NCBI GenBank assembly: GCA_021018995.1
Contig: CM037587.1
Location: forward strand, 72,612,604-72,676,603
DNA length: 64,000 bases
From: Chloranthus sessilifolius
Taxonomy: Eukaryota; Streptophyta; Magnoliopsida; Chloranthales; Chloranthaceae
Reading direction: 5' to 3'
Shown one piece after another: positions 11,017 through 22,761 of this stretch (its first letter is position 1; every line of letters begins with the position of its first letter). The notes under the pieces are model-generated. The model saw only the letters and a list, made by a program, of their open reading frames with translations, was not told the origin of the DNA and searched no databases. The translations under genes and the position numbers were made by a program.

Positions 11017-12407
11017 ATGTCTTCTAGAGGAAGGGGTCGACCCAGGGACAACCATAGTAGAAGCTTGCATAGTCGAGATGATTTTATCTCGAACATGAAT
11101 AGAGAGCCTATAGGAGATGGAGGGGCTTCTGGCAGTGGTGGCCAAGGAAGCCAAGATCAGGGAGAGAACTGAGATCGAGATCGTCAGGATCAAGATCAGA
11201 GAGAGCAGGAAAACTTTAGAGAAAGAAATGAGGATAGAGAGGAGCATCAGAGGATGATGCACACCATGGAGGCCATGGCGGCTGCTATGGCTCAACAGAC
11301 ATCTTTGGCTCATACTGACTCATGGCGCATCACCACCGACACCTCCAGTGGCTCTGACACCGCCAGTGTCTTCAGCTTTTACCGAGTTTAGGAGGATGAG
11401 ACCTCCTAGCTTTTCAAGACAGGCAGACTCTATGGCAGCTGAAAATTGGTTAAGTGAGATGGAGAAGGTGTTCAGTGTGCTCACTTGTACAGAGGACGAG
11501 AGTGTCCATTGGGTAGCCTACATGTTAGACGGGGAGGCTGGGCCTTGGTGGAAGTCTGTTTCTAGGACTAAGGCTCAGGAGACCCCAAATATGCCCTGGA
11601 CGTGGGACGAGTTTGTCGAGGAATTTAATAAACAGTACTTCCCTGAAGTGGTGAGGAACCAGATGGAAGTTCAATTTTTGCAATTGGTTCAAGGGAAGAT
11701 GACTATGAGAGAATACAGAGTGGAGTTCATGCGACTCGCTCGCTTCGCACCCGACTACATCATCATAGAGATGATGAAAGCGAAGAGGTTTCAGCAAGGA
11801 TTGAAGTCGGACGTGAGGGGAGGAGTAGCACCATTCCAGTTGAGGACCTATGGTGAGGTCATGAGCAAGGCCTTAGTGGTAGAGGAAGAAAATAATAATA
11901 AATATCATCAGAGAGAGCAACAGGAAAGGTGGAATACGGATTAGAGCAGAACGGGGAATTATGAACCGGTGAACAAAAAGCCGAGATTCATACCAAACAA
12001 TCAAAAACCACCGTTCCAAAGAGGTTATGGAAGACCGGCGCAGCAAAGCAACCAACAGAAATTCCCATTGCTTGGGTCGGGGAGGCCGATGAGATACGAG
12101 AGCCCTGCTATCACTACCGGAGCGACAGTTACATAGGAGTTCTCGCGAGCAGCTTCGTCCACGCCACGGGAGACTTGTGGCAAGTGTGGCAAGTCTCACA
12201 GGACAGCTAACTGTAGGTAGGGAACTCGGGGCTGTTTTAGATGTGGCAAGGTGGGCCACTTGATCAAAGAGTGCCCTGAGATGAACAAAGGGAAGACGGC
12301 TTCAGCACCTATTTCACGACCTATACAAGCTAGAAAGCCGATCGTCCAAGGGAGAGCCTACGCAGTCACAGTTCAAGAGGCTCAGAATATAAACGATGTC
12401 ATCCAAG
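11017..12407 (+). pseudogene. Element 1 gag (decayed)
   Basis: Begins MSSRGRGRPR, with an acidic, charged N-terminal segment. A frameshift near 11320 is followed by the capsid-like region (FRRMRPPSFSRQADSMAAENWL, WTWDEFVEEFNKQYF, QGKMTMREYRVEFMRLARF; about 11380-11760), which is the retrotransposon gag domain. Two zinc-knuckle-like motifs follow, the second being CFRCGKVGHLIKEC (about 12229-12270). In-frame stops occur at 11942-11944 and in the knuckle region. The frame then stays open to the putative splice donor at 12408. Gag would form the nucleocapsid particle. Element 2 has the better-preserved copy. Confidence 0.9.
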
Positions 12408-12552
12408 GTGAGCTTCCTTTTAAATAAAGAATTTTAATTCTTAAAATTTTTAGATAGAGAAGGTGCATCCATATAGAGAATATCAGAAAAACTTGCATGC
12501 GATAAATTCTAGTATGATAATAAACACTATATATATGTGTATGTATGGTTAG
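12408..12552 (+). other. Putative intron between gag and protease (Element 1)
   Basis: The gag frame runs to CAAG and is followed by GTGAGC. In-frame stops then occur, and the protease frame resumes at 12553 after a GGTTAG acceptor-like end. Joining 12407 to 12553 keeps the frame and restores the expected gag-protease junction (...VIQ-GTL...). Element 2 has the same donor and the same junction codon (26753-26920). Seen: sites and frame. Inferred: splicing. An internal block TTTTAGATAGAGAAGGTGCA is conserved between the two elements. Confidence 0.5.
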
Positions 12553-14441
12553 GTACGTTACAAATATATAAGAAGGGAAGTGATGTGACATACGAAGCTC
12601 GAGTGTTGATAGACCCAGGGTCTACTCACTCATTTGTTACCCCTCGCTTCACAAAGAGGATGAAAGTCAACCCAGAGGAGTTAGACTTCGTTTTAACCGT
12701 GGCTGTTCCTACTGGGAAAGCGATTGATACCGAAAAGGGTTGCAACTCCGTGATCGTGAGGATCATGGATGGATACGTCTTTGAGCTACTGGTGAATCTA
12801 ATTCTGTTAGACATGCAAGGATTCGACGTCATCCTTGACATGGATTGTTTATCGACTCACCGTGCGACGGTAGATTGCAAGAACAAGGTCGTCATCTTCA
12901 GACTCAACACGAGGAGATCATTTTGATTTCGAGGAGAGAGGTCGACACACATACCACTTATCTCGGCAGTCAGGGCCGAGCTCTTAATCAGAAAGGGGTG
13001 CAGTGGATACTTGGCATTCTTGAAGGAAGATAAGGAGGAGAAGAATGTTATCTCTGAATTAGCCGTGGTGCGAGACTTCGCCGATGTATTTTGGGGGGAG
13101 TTACTCGGATTACCTCTAGAGAGAGAAGTAGAATTTGCCATCGACTTAGCACCAGGAACAGAGCCTGTGTCTAAAGCACCATACAGAATGGCTCCTGCTG
13201 AGTTGAAGGAATTGAAGGAGCAGCTACAAGAACTAATGGACAAGGGGTTTGTTAGACCGAGCGTGTCTCCATGGGGAGCACCGGTCTTGTTTGTAAAGAA
13301 GGATGGGTCAATGCGTTTGTGCATTGACTATCGACAATTGAACAAACTTACCATTAAGAATCTATACCCTTTGCCTAGGATAGATGACTTGTTTGATCAA
13401 CTGCAAGGAGCAAGGTATTTCTCCAAGATCAATCTGAGATTTGGATACCATCAGTTGAGAGTCAAGGCAAAGGATATTCAGAAGACTATATTCAGGACTC
13501 GATATGGACACTATGAGTTCCTAGTGATGCCGTTTGGGTTGACAAATGCCCCGGCGTCATTCATGGATCTGATGAATAGGGTGTTTAAACCACACCTAGA
13601 CTCTTGTGTCATAGTGTTTGTTGACGACATCCTGATTTATTCAAAATCAGAGGAAGAGCATGAGAAGCACTTGAGAGTAGCCCTACAGACTCTACGTGAA
13701 CATTAACTATATGCCAAGCTCAGCAAATGTGAGTTTTGGTTAGAAGAAGTTGGCTTTTTGGGACATGTTGTCTCAAAGCTTGGTGTCACTGTAGATCCAG
13801 CAAAGATCGAAGCAGTAGTGAATTGGGAGCAACCAAAGACCATGACCGACATCCGCAGTTTCCTTGGATTGGCGGGTTACTATCGATGGTTCGTTGAGGG
13901 TTTTTCAAAGATATCAGGACCACTCACGAGACTTACACGAAAAGATGCAAGTTTTGAATGGAGTGAGGCATGCGAGAAGAGTTTTTAAGAACTTAAGAAG
14001 AGACTCACTTCAGCTCCAGTGCTAGCTATTCCTTCAGGCAGTGGAGGGTTTGCAGTGTATAGCGATGCTTCGTATACTAGTTTGGGTTGTGTGCTTAATC
14101 AACACAAAAAGGTGATAGCGTATGGGTTGAGACAGTTGAAAGAACATGAGAAGAATTATCCGACACATGACTTGGAATTAGTAGCGGTCATTTTTGCGCT
14201 CAAGATTTGGAGACATTACTTGTACGGTGAGACGTTTGAGATTTTCACCGATCATAAGAGCCTCCGATATCTGTTTACACAGAAGGAACTAAATATGAGG
14301 CAGCGCAGATGGATGGAGTTTCTCACGGACTATGACTGTTCTATACAGTACTATCCAGGCAAGGCTAATGTAGTAGCTGACGCCTTGAGTCGGAAGAGTT
14401 CAGCTCAATTGGCTAGTCTAATTTTGGGTATGCACAGATGA
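12553..14441 (+). pseudogene. Element 1 pol: protease, RT, RNase H (decayed)
   Basis: The frame is continuous with gag if the intron-like segment is removed. Protease carries VLIDPGSTHSFV (about 12603-12640), with DPG in place of the textbook DSG/DTG. RT begins around 13150 and contains [22 protein letters not shown] and the catalytic FVDD at 13617-13628. RNase H follows, with [13 protein letters not shown] (from about 14058) and [11 protein letters not shown]. In-frame stops lie at 12924-12926, 13704-13706 and 13986-13988, and a TGA at 14439-14441 replaces a Trp codon present in Element 2. These enzymes would copy genomic RNA to DNA. Confidence 0.93.
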
Positions 14442-15963
14442 AAATTATTTGAAGATCTGGCACTTTATGATGCGAACATCAAGTCGCAAGCTACAGGAAC
14501 CTTCTTGGCTAATATCTCAGTGAGACGGATGATATTTGAGCATATCTATGAACTACAGATGAAAGACGCGGCGCTAACCAAGATTCGTCAAGATGTAACT
14601 GAAGGCATTAGATCCGAGTTTTCGATCAAGGAGGATAGTTCCTTATTGTTCAAGGGTCGTCTCTGTATTCCGGACAATGCCGATTTACGACAAATAATTC
14701 TTGATGAATCTCACAAGTCAAGCTATGCTATCCACCCGAGAAGCACAAAGATGTATCAAGATTTGAAAAAGAATTACTGGTGGAGAGGCTTGAAACAAGA
14801 TGTAGCAGAGTACGTGTCGTGGTGTTTGACGTGTCAACAAGTCAAGATCGATCAGACACCCCACAGGCCTATTGCAGCCTCTACCTATACCGGAATGGAA
14901 GTGGGAATCGATCTCTATGGACTTTATCGTTGGGCTACCGCGTACTGTAAAGAAGTACAATGCCATTTGGGTAGTGGTCGATCGATTAACCAAGTCAGTG
15001 CACTTCTTGCCTTACAACACGATGTACACGGCGAGAAGACTGGCAGAGCTATATATGAAGGAGATTGTCCGTTTGCATGGGATTTCGAGTAGCATTGTAT
15101 CAAACCGTGACCCATTGTATACATCAAAGTTTTGAAAGAAATTTCAAGAAGGAATGGGAACTCGACTAGATTTCAGTACAACATTCCATCCGCAAATCGA
15201 CGGACAGACTAAGAGGGTCAATCAGATCATTGAGGACATGCTTAGGGCATGTATGTTAGAATTGCAAGGATCGTGGGATCAGCACATACCCTTGATTGAG
15301 TTCGCATATAACAATAGCTTTCAGACGAGCATTGGGATGGCACCATATGAAGCACTTTATAGACAGCGATGTAGATCGCCCATCAATTGGGAGGAAACGG
15401 GTGAAAATTTTGTTTTAGGACCCGAGGTACTTGAAGATAATGCCACCTATGTTCGGATGATAAGGGCCAAACTCAAAGCGGCTCTGAGCAGACTGAAGAG
15501 CTACGCTGATATCAAGTGGACGAGTGTAGACTTCAAGGTGGGTGAACACGTATTCGTGAAAGTGTCACCTATGAAGGGGGTGATGAGGTTTGGAAAGAGA
15601 GGGAAGCTAAGTCCCCACTATCTTGGACAGTTTGAAGTTTTGGGTCGAGTAGGGGAAGTTGCATACCGCATTGGATTGTCACCATTATTCGATCAGGTAC
15701 ACGATGTGTTCCACGTATCTATGCTCAGGAAGTACCTTAATGACCCTGATCACGTGTTGAGCGGTCAATCATTTGAGATGCATGAAGATATGACCATGAT
15801 CGAAGAGCCGGTGGAGATTTTGGATCGAAAGGAACAAGTGTTGCGAACAAAAGTGATTCCATTAGTACTTGTTCGATGGAAGCATCATCCGGCCGAGGAA
15901 GCTACATGGGAACGAGAGGCCGACGTGAAAGAACAATATCCGGACTTGTTTGCAACAGCTTGA
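14442..15963 (+). pseudogene. Element 1 pol: integrase and chromodomain (decayed)
   Basis: The zinc-binding region (H-x-H then CLTCQQVK, about 14710-14850) is followed by a frameshift near 14862. The catalytic core follows in another frame (MDFIVGLP, about 14915). The second catalytic Asp (SDRDP in Element 2) reads SNRDP here, and the catalytic Glu of DGQTE reads Lys (DGQTKRVNQ, about 15200), so strand transfer should be dead. A TGA at 15133-15135 replaces Trp. The C terminus holds the GPF/Y-like region and a chromodomain (VLVRWKHHPAEEATWERE, about 15865-15920), which in this clade directs insertion toward particular chromatin. Confidence 0.93.
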
Positions 15964-16178
15964 GAGTTAAAATTGTATCACCGCAAGCATGTTTGTGGAT
16001 TTTAACCATACTTGTAATCCAATGTCGACTTTTTGATCAACGTATGCAATAGAAACAATTTTTATCCGCACATGGCCGTGATGATATATTTAGTAGAACC
16101 AAGGACCAACTGATCATGTTTTTACCAAGGAACCAAAAGAAACAGAGAACCTTGAAAATATGAAGAATCTTATCAAAA

Positions 16179-16765
16179 CCGATTAATCGATTTTCAAATC
16201 GATTAATCAATTTGGGAATTTGATTAATTGATTTTGGTCGATTAGTCAACCTGAGTGGAAATTTAATGAGGATTCAGGAAATGAAATAAGTGAAAATTTC
16301 GATTAATCGATTTGGGTTTCGATTAATCGATTTATGATTTCGATTAATCGATCTGGGGATTCGATTAATCGAGTAACATAAGAATTTTAGAAAATTTTGA
16401 AGAATGATATACGATTTCGATTAATCGAAGTGAAATTCGATTAATCGATTTGGAATTTCGATTAATCGAACTGGAGGTTCGACTAATCGAGTCACTTAAT
16501 GAATTTGGGAAAAATTTGAAGGACCTTACGATTTCGACTAATCGAAGTAAAATGCGATTAATCGATTTTAGAATTTCAATTAATTGAAGTGAATTTCGAT
16601 TAATCGACTAGCTCACACCAGTGAGCTCCAAAACTTAAAAATTTAAATGACTACGATTTCGATTAATTGAAATGGTTTCGATTAATCGATTTTGAGTTTC
16701 GATTAATCGATTTCGCGCGGTTGAACCTAGTTTTGAAACTCGATTAATTGACTTTAGAAATCGAT
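16179..16765. repeat. Post-pol TCGATTAATCGA palindrome array (Element 1)
   Basis: About 25 copies of TCGATTAATCGA-type palindromes between the chromodomain stop and a TATA box. Unlike the LTR arrays, blocks of three to five palindromes alternate with short unique stretches, e.g. a repeated GAAAATTT...GATTTCGATTAATCGAAGT pattern. The array ends about 20 bp upstream of the TATA box of the downstream ORF, so it sits where an upstream regulatory region would be. Confidence 0.93.
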
Positions 16766-16775
16766 TAATCGAATC

Positions 16776-17017
16776 GGGGCCTATATATATAAATCGAAGG
16801 GATTTTCTCCCCATTAGAAATCATTTGGAGTTCTTGCTTTTGCGCGCCTTCTTCTTCTTCTCTCCGACCGATTATTGAGCTAGGGTTTTGGGCATTTTGG
16901 ATCGAATTCGAAGTGAAATCACGTGACATTGGATCAAATACCTAAGGTAAACCCTAGATTTGAGTTCTTCTTAAATTTGAACTGTAAAACCCTAATTTTC
17001 TTCCATTTTCACCAACC
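16776..17017 (+). promoter_or_regulatory. Internal promoter and leader of the extra ORF (Element 1)
   Basis: GGGGCCTATATATATAAA (TATA at 16782-16793) is followed by a CT-rich leader and by telo-box-like motifs: AGCTAGGGTTTTGG, GTAAACCCTAGATTT, and GTAAAACCCTAATTT just before the ATG. Telo-boxes near a TATA box are typical of plant promoters of translation- and growth-related genes. AGGTAAACC near 16946 is also a potential splice donor. The same arrangement is present in Element 2. Confidence 0.6.
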
Positions 17018-18485
17018 ATGCCGCGTAAAATGCAGTTGTCTTTGAAGAAGGCAACCTCTAAGCTTCCGGTCCGGCGTAAGAACGCCGCACCGCCACCACC
17101 TACCCCATCACCGGTGAGGACTCCGTCACCGTCGGCATCGGATACCACATCCAGGTCGACGAGCGCGTCTTCCCGCAAGTCTTCTCCAATGCCACCACCA
17201 ATGTACTCCAACCCAACGAATGGTGGGCGACTAAGACTTTTGAGATCAAGTACATTATCGATCAAACCCTGTTTACAAACCCCGATGTACCGGGCGAGAC
17301 CCAGTGGGCTCGTAATTACCTTATCAAGGCCGGTCTCAGCAACCTCTTGAAACCAATCTGTGGGTCCTACTACCCTAGATTGGTCAGACTCTTTTACCAA
17401 GGGCTGACGGACGGCCCTACCGATGACATAGTCACGACCAAGATAGAGGGTCGTGACTATACATTCACTCGTCGCCACATCCACGAGGTTCTTGAATGCC
17501 ACCTCGACTTTGTACTCGAGACCACCCTCTTTCCACCCTTCGAGGAAGAGGTGAGATTTGAGGAGATAATGACCCGGATGACAAACAGGAAGAAGGGGTC
17601 GAGATCCTCTATTAGGAGGGTCGACCTTCCCCATTACATGTGGATGCTAGATTCCATAATCAAGTGCAACCTCTACCCGTTGCGTCACGACACCGAGCAG
17701 GTGGAGATGGTGCAACAGGCACTCTACGCAACCTTCTGTGGCTGTTGGTTTGATGCCACGATGATCATCCTCGAGGGGATGAGATACATTAAGCGCAAGT
17801 TGATGAAGGGCAACTTGAGGCCCAAGGAGAAGATGCCCTATGCTCGGCTCATCTCGAGCATGCTGGAGTGTTATTCAAACGCTCCAGAATATGCTATATC
17901 ACCCAATGAGGAGAGGGCTACGGACCGAGTGAAGAAATTCTCAAACTCTTCATGGAGCCGTAGTTACAATTTACTCAAGCGGACCCTACCGGCTCAGGGT
18001 TCAGCACCAGCAGGACCCACCCGTGGGGGGCACACCCCATTGAGCCACCAGCGGAGGGGGCACCCTCCCATACCACTGCCTCACCTATGCCACCAACGCA
18101 CTCTGCGATAGCCACACCGTCGTCTTCTTACCACCGGTGAGCGGCTCGCCCGACGCCTACCATCGACGACGTATTGGCCAGGATGGAGGCCAACAACGAG
18201 CAGATGAACCGGCGGATGAACTTTTTGATGTACCACACTCTACGGTATATCTATCCGTTGGACTACCAGCAGCACCTCGCGCAGCAGGAGGCATGGACTG
18301 CGGGTTGGACTGTCTTTCATACGGGTCCGATGTTCCATACGAGCACATCGGCTGCCGATGCATCCGGCTCGACGCCCCAGCAGCCCGAGCGGCCCACAGA
18401 GACGACCCAGCCACCACCCGGGCCACCAGTTCCGTCAGAGCAGCCCACCCTAGCATCAGATCAGCCAGGAGGGGGAACAGCGTGA
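17018..18485 (+). pseudogene. Extra ORF of Element 1, putative plant transposon-type protein (decayed)
   Basis: Sense-strand ORF downstream of pol, homologous throughout to 31409-32970 in Element 2. It starts MPRKMQLSLKK, with a basic segment KKATSKLPVRRKNA and a Pro/Ser-rich stretch. A frameshift near 17200 leads into the conserved domain (NPDVPGETQWARNYL, YYPRLVRLFYQGL, LPHYMWMLDSIIKCNLYP, MPYARLISSMLECY; about 17270-17880). A second disruption near 18000 precedes a C-terminal segment RMEANNEQMNRRMNF, a short coiled coil (from about 18178), and a Pro/Gln-rich tail. Function unknown. It resembles by eye the plant 'putative plant transposon protein' family; a profile search is needed. Confidence 0.7.
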
Positions 18486-18773
18486 GCGTCTGACGATGGT
18501 TTCATTTTATCATTTTTTTAGATATTTTAGTACAGTTGTATTTAAATTCCCAAGTGTAATTATGGAGAAAAGTTAAAGAAACTTATAAATTTTGAAAATT
18601 TTAATGGAATACATATCAGTTTTGGATGTCTTTGCCTTAGTTTTATTTCTTGTACTGTATGATGCTTAAGTTAATTTCGTAAGTGGGCACGTGACACCTC
18701 TGTGTGTGTGGGGTACCACACTAGAGCGCCCTTGGGTCATTTTCGAGGACGAAAATTCCTAAGGTGAGGAGAA
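18486..18773 (+). other. Element 1 3' UTR and polypurine tract
   Basis: Non-coding stretch between the extra ORF and the 3' LTR. The conserved block TTTTCGAGGACGAAAATTCC (about 18740-18759) and the purine tract AAGGTGAGGAGAA (18761-18773) directly precede the LTR and would prime plus-strand synthesis. Element 2 has the same block at 33219-33251. Confidence 0.8.
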
Positions 18774-21363
18774 TGTAATATCCTGAAAAATTAAGCGTTT
18801 AACTTTGACCTTGAGATCCGTGCCTGATTGATCGTAAGTTTGACCAAGTGATGTTCAAACATTGAATGCATGGAGTGATGAATTGACATAGTACGAATGT
18901 CACCGAAGTATGGTGTATAGTGTGAGTTACTGGTCACATACACCTATCTCTGGTGTATGTGTTTAACACACAAGCAGGAGAGAGGATATAAGGGTTTAAT
19001 AACCCTATTCCCCTTTTGTTTGGTTGTTGAAGAGTTAAGAAGAGAGAGAGAGAACGAGAGAGAAGGTAACTAATTCCAAAGGAGTTATTGTGGTTGGATT
19101 GAGGGAAAGTGGAGCATTTATTGTCGGATTCAAGGCGATTTGGGATCGTTGAAGCAAATGATGGAACCCTAGTCATCAATGCAACAAATCAACCCTTTGA
19201 AGGATTTATTAAGGTAAGTGTGATTTGATTTCAATACATAGAGAATGGATGAATGAAATTCTGTCTAGCATGTGTAAAAGGATAGATTAAAGGCTTAGAA
19301 AAGAAAAGAAATGAGATTTGGAAGAAACGACCGAAGAAGGGAAGTGAATCAGACCAAATCTATTAATCAACATTGAGATTCGATTAATCGATTTTGGTCT
19401 GGAAGTTGAAAAGTCAAGTAAGCCCGATTTCGATTAATCGAATTGGATTTCGATTAATCGATTTGGATGTTCGATTAATTGATTTGGTAATCGACTAATT
19501 GACTGGGTACCTCCAGTGACTGAAGAAACATGACCTGAGAAAATCGACTAATCGAGCTGAGAAATCGATTAATCAACTTTGGGTTTCGATTAATCGATTT
19601 GGGATCGACTGGTCGATTTTGAATTTTCGACCACTCGATTTGAGAATCGACCTTATTATGTTAGAGACTTCGATTAATCGATTTGGGATCGATTAATCGA
19701 ATTTGAATCTTGATTAATCAATATTGGGAATCGATTAATCGATTTGGGTTTCGATTAATCGATTTTGGGAATCGATTAATCGAATTGTGTTTCAATTAAT
19801 CGATTTTGGGAATCGATTAATCGACTTTGGCAATTTTAGCTAACTTTATAGTTTTACTTTGAGATTCATGGAGGGTCTAAGACCTTCTTCATTACATCTG
19901 TAGTGATGTATTGCATGTGTTATGATATACCTTAGGTGGTACGTGTGAAAGCGAGCACAAGGAGCCGCGTGGGACCTTGATGCTTGGACCTTCAGAGAAT
20001 TGAGGTAGAGAACACCCTGAGCATGTACTTTAATTGCAAGAGCATGTATGTAATGATATGTTTATCATAAATTAAAAATGTTTTAACTATGAAAAGCTTT
20101 GCGAAAATGGGTGTGTGTGTGACACTAAGAATGTGATAAAGACATCTGTGTGATGCGAGTAACTAAGATCAAGAAATCTAATGAGAAGGAGCATCTCCAG
20201 GGGATGAGAAAGTAATAAATGGCATCTGTGTGATGCGAGTAAGTTATACATCCCAGGGATGTATATTTGATTGAATAATTACTGTTGAGGCCTAATTGAT
20301 ATAAGATAGCACTTTACACGGTGAACAACTATATGTAAAGCACATGCTATTTTTGTTATTTGAGGTTTATTTAGGATACCCCACCGACGTGACGGGATAC
20401 CCACGACTGACGCGACAGGATATCCGTGACCGGTATGGCGGCCAATCCGTACACCAGTGCGGAGGTATATCCGTACACAGTAAGCACATCCCAGGGATGT
20501 TGAGATGAGTTTTAACCCCACCGCCTATTGAGAAAGGGGCTTGGGTCGTATTCTCAGGGAATACATTTTAACAACTATCTATTTAGACGACGATGAAGGG
20601 TATCTCATCGGGGTTCGATGCTATATTGCTCGGGGATTACTTAAGTTGAAGATTTAAGTTTTGCTTTAGGCCTGTTCAGTGTCATTCATGATAAATCAAC
20701 AGTAAAGTAAAACATGCCATTTACCAGTGAACTTGAATGTAAATCATCAGTTTTAAACTATTTTTCTAGCAAATGCATAGACTCATCATGCTTAGAATAT
20801 CATGGAATATGTGTGAGTTTTAATTTATATGTTCATTGTGTTGTTCCCTATTGAGCTAGGATGTAGCTCACCCCCATTAAACTATACGTCGCAGGTCCTT
20901 TGTTAGCAGCAGCGGAGACTTCGGGAGACGTAGATCCGGGTTATTCGGATTACGTGCCTGGAGATGAGTTGGAGCCTCCTCTTGTGGATTTCTTCTAGGA
21001 GACTCTGCTGTGTACTTTGACAGAGAATAGTTTTTTAGAGCTAATTGTACGGCTTGTTATGTCAAGCCTTTATTTTTGTCAAACAATGTAATTAGATAGA
21101 CATTATTCTTTTTGGCGAATCATCTGAGGTGATCTGTTTATCACCGATGGTTCGGATCGGTTCTCTGTTCATGCAGTGGCATGAAAGTAGAACTGTCTTT
21201 TGTTATGCCAGATGGGCATATTACTTTTCCACTTTATGCAATTAATTACTTATTTATTTATTTGTTCTTGTTATATCAATATTCCGTGTATGGGTTTGGG
21301 GCACGGTCTGGAGGATCGTGCTGATGACACGGGTTTCGGGGTGCCAAAATCTGGGCTGTCACA
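18774..21363 (+). repeat. Element 1 3' LTR
   Basis: A 2,590-bp copy of the 5' LTR with the same start (TGTAATATCC) and the end TGTCACA. The two copies are very similar by eye, differing mainly by transitions and a few small indels. The palindrome array is at about 19355-19825. Confidence 0.96.
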
Positions 21364-21823
21364 GCTACCTATTGGTTATCCCTATGGTATTAAATTTCGT
21401 GAACATCTCTTGTAACTTGAGGGGGTAAATTTAACTCTTAATAATTTTGTAGGTGTATTCATTTATTGTGGTGATAAAGTAGCTATAAGATCACCCATGA
21501 CAGATTCACCTATATGAGTATAGAAGTGAAGCCGCTTCAACAGAGATTCGGTCATCTCTCTGAGATACTCATGAAATTAGGATTTTAGTGCATAACTATA
21601 AAGCGCAAGCCTTATGTCACTAATGATTTAGGTCATAGTTATGGTATATGTAATTCTGGTTTTTTAGACAGGTTTAAGTTCAAAGCTATAAGCTACTTAA
21701 ATTCCTTACGAACTCTAAGTTGTATGGTCAAATGTTCAAAATGAATCGGTACCTCTGATGATGCTTAGTATGATCGCTCTGATACACAAATTTTTAGTTT
21801 GAAACTTTTAAATAGTGGGGGAT
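21364..21823 (+). mobile_element. Ty1/copia remnant resumed: 3' untranslated region and PPT
   Basis: Continuation of the copia element interrupted at 8326. The stretch lacks a long ORF and ends in the purine tract AAATAGTGGGGGAT immediately before TGTTAGA, a common copia PPT/3' LTR junction. Fusing 8326 with 21369 gives a smooth join, which supports one original element. Confidence 0.75.
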
Positions 21824-22345
21824 TGTTAGATATTTAAAAGTTTTTTAAACTTGTCTTTTCCCAAGATGTGTCTTTTCATTGTTATGTGTCCTTTCAAATG
21901 AAGCGCCTTTCCAAAGTAGTGTCTTTTCAAAAGAAGTGTCTTTCCAAAGTGGTGTGTCTTTTCTGAAGGGATGCCTGTAGCAATTTTTCAAGAAAGGGGT
22001 ATATAACACACCACTTGATTTCTATTTAAGGAGTCTAAAATCATTATTTGAAAAATAAGACACAATAGAAAAAATAACACATCTTTCTCCTCTCTTACGT
22101 TCTTATTTTCTTTATTTAAAAATCTTTTTGTGTATCAGAAAATCTGTGTGACATATTCTTTTTCTAGAAAGTATAATCTTGAAAAGAACATACGATTTTT
22201 GGTAAAACCAGGCTCTATTGTATCCTTAAGGCGGATTTAGTGGAAACTCAATTGGATCTTCGTTTATCCGACGAAGTAAGGGCATCTATTATCTTTAATA
22301 TAGCGTAGTGAACTACGTGCCTCGGAGCTATTTTCAATACCATTT
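21824..22345 (+). repeat. Ty1/copia 3' LTR
   Basis: Starts TGTTAGATAT directly after the purine tract. It contains repeated GTGTCTTTTC-type units (21855-21965), a GTATATAAC TATA-like box near 21997 and a short leader. The right end is uncertain because no clear terminal CA with target duplication was found. The matching 5' LTR is not in the window. Confidence 0.6.
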
Positions 22346-22756
22346 ATATATCAATAGAACCACCACCTATATTCTCTTCCCTTCTACCATTTTCATCCCT
22401 CCAACCTCCCTAGAATCACCCGAATCCCGCGAGAAAGTTGTCGGAAAATGACTCTTTTTTTCTTTTTTACTCTCTCTCTAACCTCTATCATGATTTGTCT
22501 CTCGTTCTCTCTCTTTTTCAAAACACTCGACTACCACAACCACCATCTCTGCCATTACTCGCTTACCTACGCTATTGTCAACATTACCGATTATCGTTAC
22601 TACTACCACTACCACCACTAAATTTTTTTATCGTTTTCGTGGTCGGAGTTGATATTGTTGTTGTTATCATCCAAAAAGGAGTCTCTGATGTTGTCATTAT
22701 CGTTACGATTCACTGGAACTGAGGAAAAGAAGAAGAAGATGCTTCGAATATAGGAC
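22346..22756. other. Unassigned spacer left of Element 2
   Basis: A CT-rich stretch with trinucleotide-like CAC/TAC runs. A 94-codon open frame (22438-22722) is of low complexity and has no recognised domain. It is probably flanking DNA of the copia LTR and the insertion site of Element 2. Confidence 0.4.
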
Positions 22757-22761
22757 TAAGT

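Larger units (their letters stand above)
8327..21363 (+). mobile_element. Element 1: chromovirus (Tekay/Del-like) LTR retrotransposon with extra ORF
   Basis: A 13,037-bp Ty3/gypsy chromovirus inserted in the copia remnant. It has paired LTRs (8327-10913 and 18774-21363), a PBS complementary to initiator tRNA-Met and a purine tract before the 3' LTR (about 18761-18773). The domain order is gag, protease, RT, RNase H, integrase, chromodomain, then an additional ORF. The flanking pentamers GTTAC (8322-8326) and GCTAC (21364-21368) are a target duplication with one mismatch. The coding regions contain many stops and frameshifts and the integrase has lost catalytic residues, so it is non-autonomous now. 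Confidence 0.96.

Noticed and set aside
12600..12640. DPG instead of DSG/DTG in the chromovirus protease taken as a lethal mutation
   Set aside because: Both elements share it, and I recall the same variant in other plant chromovirus polyproteins, so it looks like a lineage form rather than decay.
16954..17634. Minus-strand open frame of 226 codons
   Set aside because: It is antisense to the conserved region of the Element 1 extra ORF, and only the sense frame is conserved with Element 2. It is a shadow of biased codon use.
22438..22722. 94-codon open frame in the spacer before Element 2
   Set aside because: Low complexity from CT-rich and TAC/CAC runs, with no recognisable domain or conservation.
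21364..22761. Elements 1 and 2 as one tandem (shared-LTR) array
   Set aside because: They are separated by copia-derived DNA and each has its own LTR pair and target duplication. Their LTRs belong to different subfamilies.
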